Assembly (NCBI GenBank): GCA_964493695.1
Contig: CAZBPG010000005.1
Location: 1-64,000, forward strand
DNA: 64,000 nt
Reading direction: 5' to 3'
Source: Bog-950 sp964493695
Lineage (GTDB): Bacteria; Bacteroidota; Bacteroidia; Chitinophagales; LD1
In this document: one piece after another, positions 61,931 through 64,000 of the stretch
How the letters are laid out: every line of letters begins with the position of its first letter
Numbering within the stretch: the stretch's first letter is position 1
Program-made: the position numbers and the translations under genes
Notes under the pieces: generated by a model
What the model was told of the DNA's origin: nothing
Database searches by the model: none
What the model saw: the letters and a program-made list of their open reading frames with translations, nothing else

Positions 61931-62871
61931 ATAACGAGTATCGTTTCGAGAGGTTGAATGAGAAAAACATCATCGACCTTCTTCCGCTCTATTTGGATGC
62001 ATTTCATGAAGTACGCTCGATTGATATTGTCCGGGCAAAATTTGATACTGCTTCATTTGGAGCGAAAAACTGGGCATTTATTGCCTACGCAAATGACAAT
62101 ACTGCAGCAGCACTATATGCTTTGTTTCCGGTAATTATTACAAAAAATGAACGAGAAATTCTTGCTGGGCAGGTCGGTGATTTAATGACACATAGCAATC
62201 ATCGAAGAAAAGGTCTTTATATTACCCTAGCTGATATGACACATCAACTTGCACGCCTTGAGGGCGTTGAACTTATTTTTACTGTTCCTTATGGAGAAAA
62301 TGCCTCTTATCAAGGTTTTATGAATCGATTAAATTTTATACACACACACAACTTGAATGGCTACTATTTTAAAGTAAATGCTTTCCCTACGTTTTTGTTT
62401 ACTTCAAAAAGTCACTTCATAAATCAAATTTATCTTGCATTTGCAAAACAAATTCTTTCGCGCTTGTTTAGTATTGTATATTCATTTAAGAACGATCTTG
62501 TTTCAGATTACGCTGAAGTAATTAGGAGCAATTCCTTTTTCGATTACAAAAAAAAATACAGTCAAACTTACGTAATGCAGATTGACAACGTAGCTGTTTG
62601 GTTTAAAATTGATAAAGGATCGCTAAAAGTTGGGGATATAGAGAAGAAATCGAATAAAAATTTCGAAAACATTTTGATAGGTTTAAAATGGGTAGCTTTT
62701 GCGCTTGGAATACGAATAATTCAATTTGAAGCAAGCCCCGATACTTATTTGGATAAACTACTACAAAAAATTGCAACTCCCATTTGCAATTATCGCGTTT
62801 GCCTCCTAAACTTCTCGAACCTTTCCGATACCGATTTCAAATTTACTTTTGCCGATCTTGATAACTTTTAA
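61927..62871 (+). CDS. GNAT-family acetyltransferase-like protein
   Basis: A 314-residue protein whose first 150 residues follow the GNAT pattern: AAALYALFPVIIT, GQVGDLMTHSNHRRKGLYIT with the acetyl-CoA-binding RRKGLY, and a GENASYQGFMNRLNF helix. The C-terminal 150 residues may be a second, degenerate GNAT domain. Coupled to the deacetylase gene by a 4-nt overlap, suggesting swap of acyl groups on one sugar, but the substrate is unknown. Confidence 0.75.
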   Translation: MNNEYRFERLNEKNIIDLLPLYLDAFHEVRSIDIVRAKFDTASFGAKNWAFIAYANDNTAAALYALFPVIITKNEREILAGQVGDLMTHSNHRRKGLYITLADMTHQLARLEGVELIFTVPYGENASYQGFMNRLNFIHTHNLNGYYFKVNAFPTFLFTSKSHFINQIYLAFAKQILSRLFSIVYSFKNDLVSDYAEVIRSNSFFDYKKKYSQTYVMQIDNVAVWFKIDKGSLKVGDIEKKSNKNFENILIGLKWVAFALGIRIIQFEASPDTYLDKLLQKIATPICNYRVCLLNFSNLSDTDFKFTFADLDNF

Positions 62872-62885
62872 TGTGTTTCCATATA

Positions 62886-64000
62886 ATGAAGGGTAAAAGG
62901 ATTTTTATTGTTTCCACAGAATTTCCGCCTGGACCGGGAGGCATAGGGTCGCATGCATATCAAGTTTCGAAAGAGTTGTATGCCCTTGGATGGGAAGTAA
63001 GTGTTTTTAGTGAACAAGCTAATTGTCCAGAAGAAGAAATTAGGGCATTCAACGAAAAATCTCCTTTTAAAATTTTTCGCTTATCCCCTACACCATCGTT
63101 CGTTTCCCTTTTAGTTAAATTATTCAAACTACTTGCAGCATTTCTGAAGCATCGACCCGATGTTGTTTTAGGAACGGGTAAACATGGCGCATGGTTTGCT
63201 GTATTGATAGGTAAACTAACTTTTACAAAAACAACAGTTGTTGGTCATGGAACAGAATTTATTACCACCATGTCTGCACATTCAAGAAACATAAACAATT
63301 GGATCTATTCAAATGCCAGTGCTATTGTTTATGTTTCAAATTACACCAAACGAATTGCAGAAAAAGTAGGTATCGCGTGCAAAAGGTCTTACGTAATTCA
63401 TAATGGCGCAGATGACAGTTTATTCTATCCCTTACAAGAAAAAGAAATAGCGGAATTCAAAAATTTTAAAAACATTAATAAGCAAAAGATTATTACTACC
63501 GTTGGCAATGTTCAGCCGCGCAAAGGTCATGAATGGGTGATAAGAGCTATGCCCAAAATTCTGAAATCAATTCCTGATGCCCATTACTATTGCATAGGCC
63601 CACCTTCTATTAAAAACCATCTTCAAAACCTTGCCAAAGAATTACAGATAGAGAAACATGTTCATTTTACGGGAAGAATATTAAACTCAGACTTGTTGTT
63701 ATGGCTAAATGCCACTGATGTTTTTGTTATGACCAGCATAGCCACTGATTATGGAGATGTAGAAGGCTTTGGGATAGCGGTGATTGAAGCAGCACTATGT
63801 AGAAAACCTGCAGTAGTAACTAGTGAGTCAGGACCTGGTGAAGCAATTATTGAAAATGTAACAGGATTTGGAGCAAAAGAAAGAGACATTGATACTATTG
63901 CACAAAAGCTAAAGGAACTTCTGCAAGATGAAGGCCTAAGAAATACCATGGGAGAAAATGCGCTCAATAATGCAAAGCAAAATTTAACATGGTCAATTGT
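62886..64000 (+). CDS. Glycosyltransferase family 4 (partial, runs off the window)
   Basis: A GT-B enzyme: IFIVSTEFPPGPGGIGSHAY (N-domain), TTVVGHGTEFITT, IVYVSNYTKRIAEKV, ITTVGNVQPRKGHEWVIRA, IGPPSIKNHL, and EGFGIAVIEAALCRKP with the E-x7-E pair of the C-domain. The last visible codons are LTWSI, so little is missing. An in-frame ATG at 62871 overlaps the previous stop by one base (TAATG); the ATG at 62886 (MKGKRIFIV) fits the family start better. Confidence 0.9.
   Translation, partial: MKGKRIFIVSTEFPPGPGGIGSHAYQVSKELYALGWEVSVFSEQANCPEEEIRAFNEKSPFKIFRLSPTPSFVSLLVKLFKLLAAFLKHRPDVVLGTGKHGAWFAVLIGKLTFTKTTVVGHGTEFITTMSAHSRNINNWIYSNASAIVYVSNYTKRIAEKVGIACKRSYVIHNGADDSLFYPLQEKEIAEFKNFKNINKQKIITTVGNVQPRKGHEWVIRAMPKILKSIPDAHYYCIGPPSIKNHLQNLAKELQIEKHVHFTGRILNSDLLLWLNATDVFVMTSIATDYGDVEGFGIAVIEAALCRKPAVVTSESGPGEAIIENVTGFGAKERDIDTIAQKLKELLQDEGLRNTMGENALNNAKQNLTWSI

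Noticed and set aside
1..64000. tRNA, rRNA or other structured RNA genes
   Set aside because: I scanned the larger intergenic gaps by eye for cloverleaf ends, CCA tails and rRNA-like sequence and found none. A covariance-model search would be needed to be certain.

Overview
The window comes from a member of the Bacteroidota, probably close to Chitinophagales/Saprospirales; the order is a guess. The evidence is type IX secretion system (T9SS) C-terminal sorting domains (17610-19694, 31022-33373, 42478-47493), a PorP/SprF family protein, PorV-family and TonB-dependent outer-membrane proteins, SprB-type repeats, and Bacteroidota-style -7 promoter elements (TAnnTTTG, often seen here as TAnnTTCG). 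A run of exactly 100 N at 20425-20524 shows a scaffolded assembly, and the gap falls inside a tandem repeat. I found no tRNA, rRNA or CRISPR array.

Layout. 1-434: a hairpin repeat array. 435-9631: scattered housekeeping and envelope genes (lipoproteins, MgtC family, DEAD-box helicase, RluF, SUMF1-like protein, double-thioredoxin protein, citrate synthase). 9675-16604: Uup-like ABC-F ATPase, FISUMP protein with a newly noted 56-residue secreted ORF upstream, a 21-bp-periodic array, an alpha-oxoamine synthase with an ArsR-type regulator, and a helical protein of unknown function. 16620-21453: small membrane and secreted proteins, a pappalysin-type T9SS protease, a 42-bp repeat array broken by the gap, and a HIT-greA pair. 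21602-30762: a three-gene minus-strand unit (TonB-dependent receptor, a 1385-residue secreted protein, a PorV-family protein). 31022-42350: T9SS hydrolase, double-HTH protein with a palindrome array, MBL hydrolase carrying an in-frame palindromic insertion, DUF4258/YgiT zinc-finger pair, beta-propeller/barrel protein, PhoD-like protein, aspS. 42478-48717: SprB-like adhesin and its PorP/SprF partner. 48810-64000 (end): a surface polysaccharide cluster with a Wzm/Wzt-type ABC exporter, sugar aminotransferase and N-formyltransferase (likely a dTDP-Qui4NFo route), several glycosyltransferases, a NodB deacetylase and an acetyltransferase. This last part is visibly AT-richer and continues past the window.

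Most interesting are the non-coding structures. Three intergenic arrays of unrelated sequence (2-191, 20307-20580, 33920-34094) share a 41-42 bp period and a small palindrome per unit. A fourth (12812-13084) keeps an exact 21-bp phase over 13 strongly diverged units. Two of the arrays lie between convergent genes, and one of these sits beside a small protein with two HTH domains. In addition there are five heptanucleotide tandem repeats, two of them inside signal-peptide codons, and an 89-bp inverted-repeat element inserted in frame in the MBL gene. Together they suggest that this genome carries families of short phased repeats whose role I cannot assign from sequence alone.
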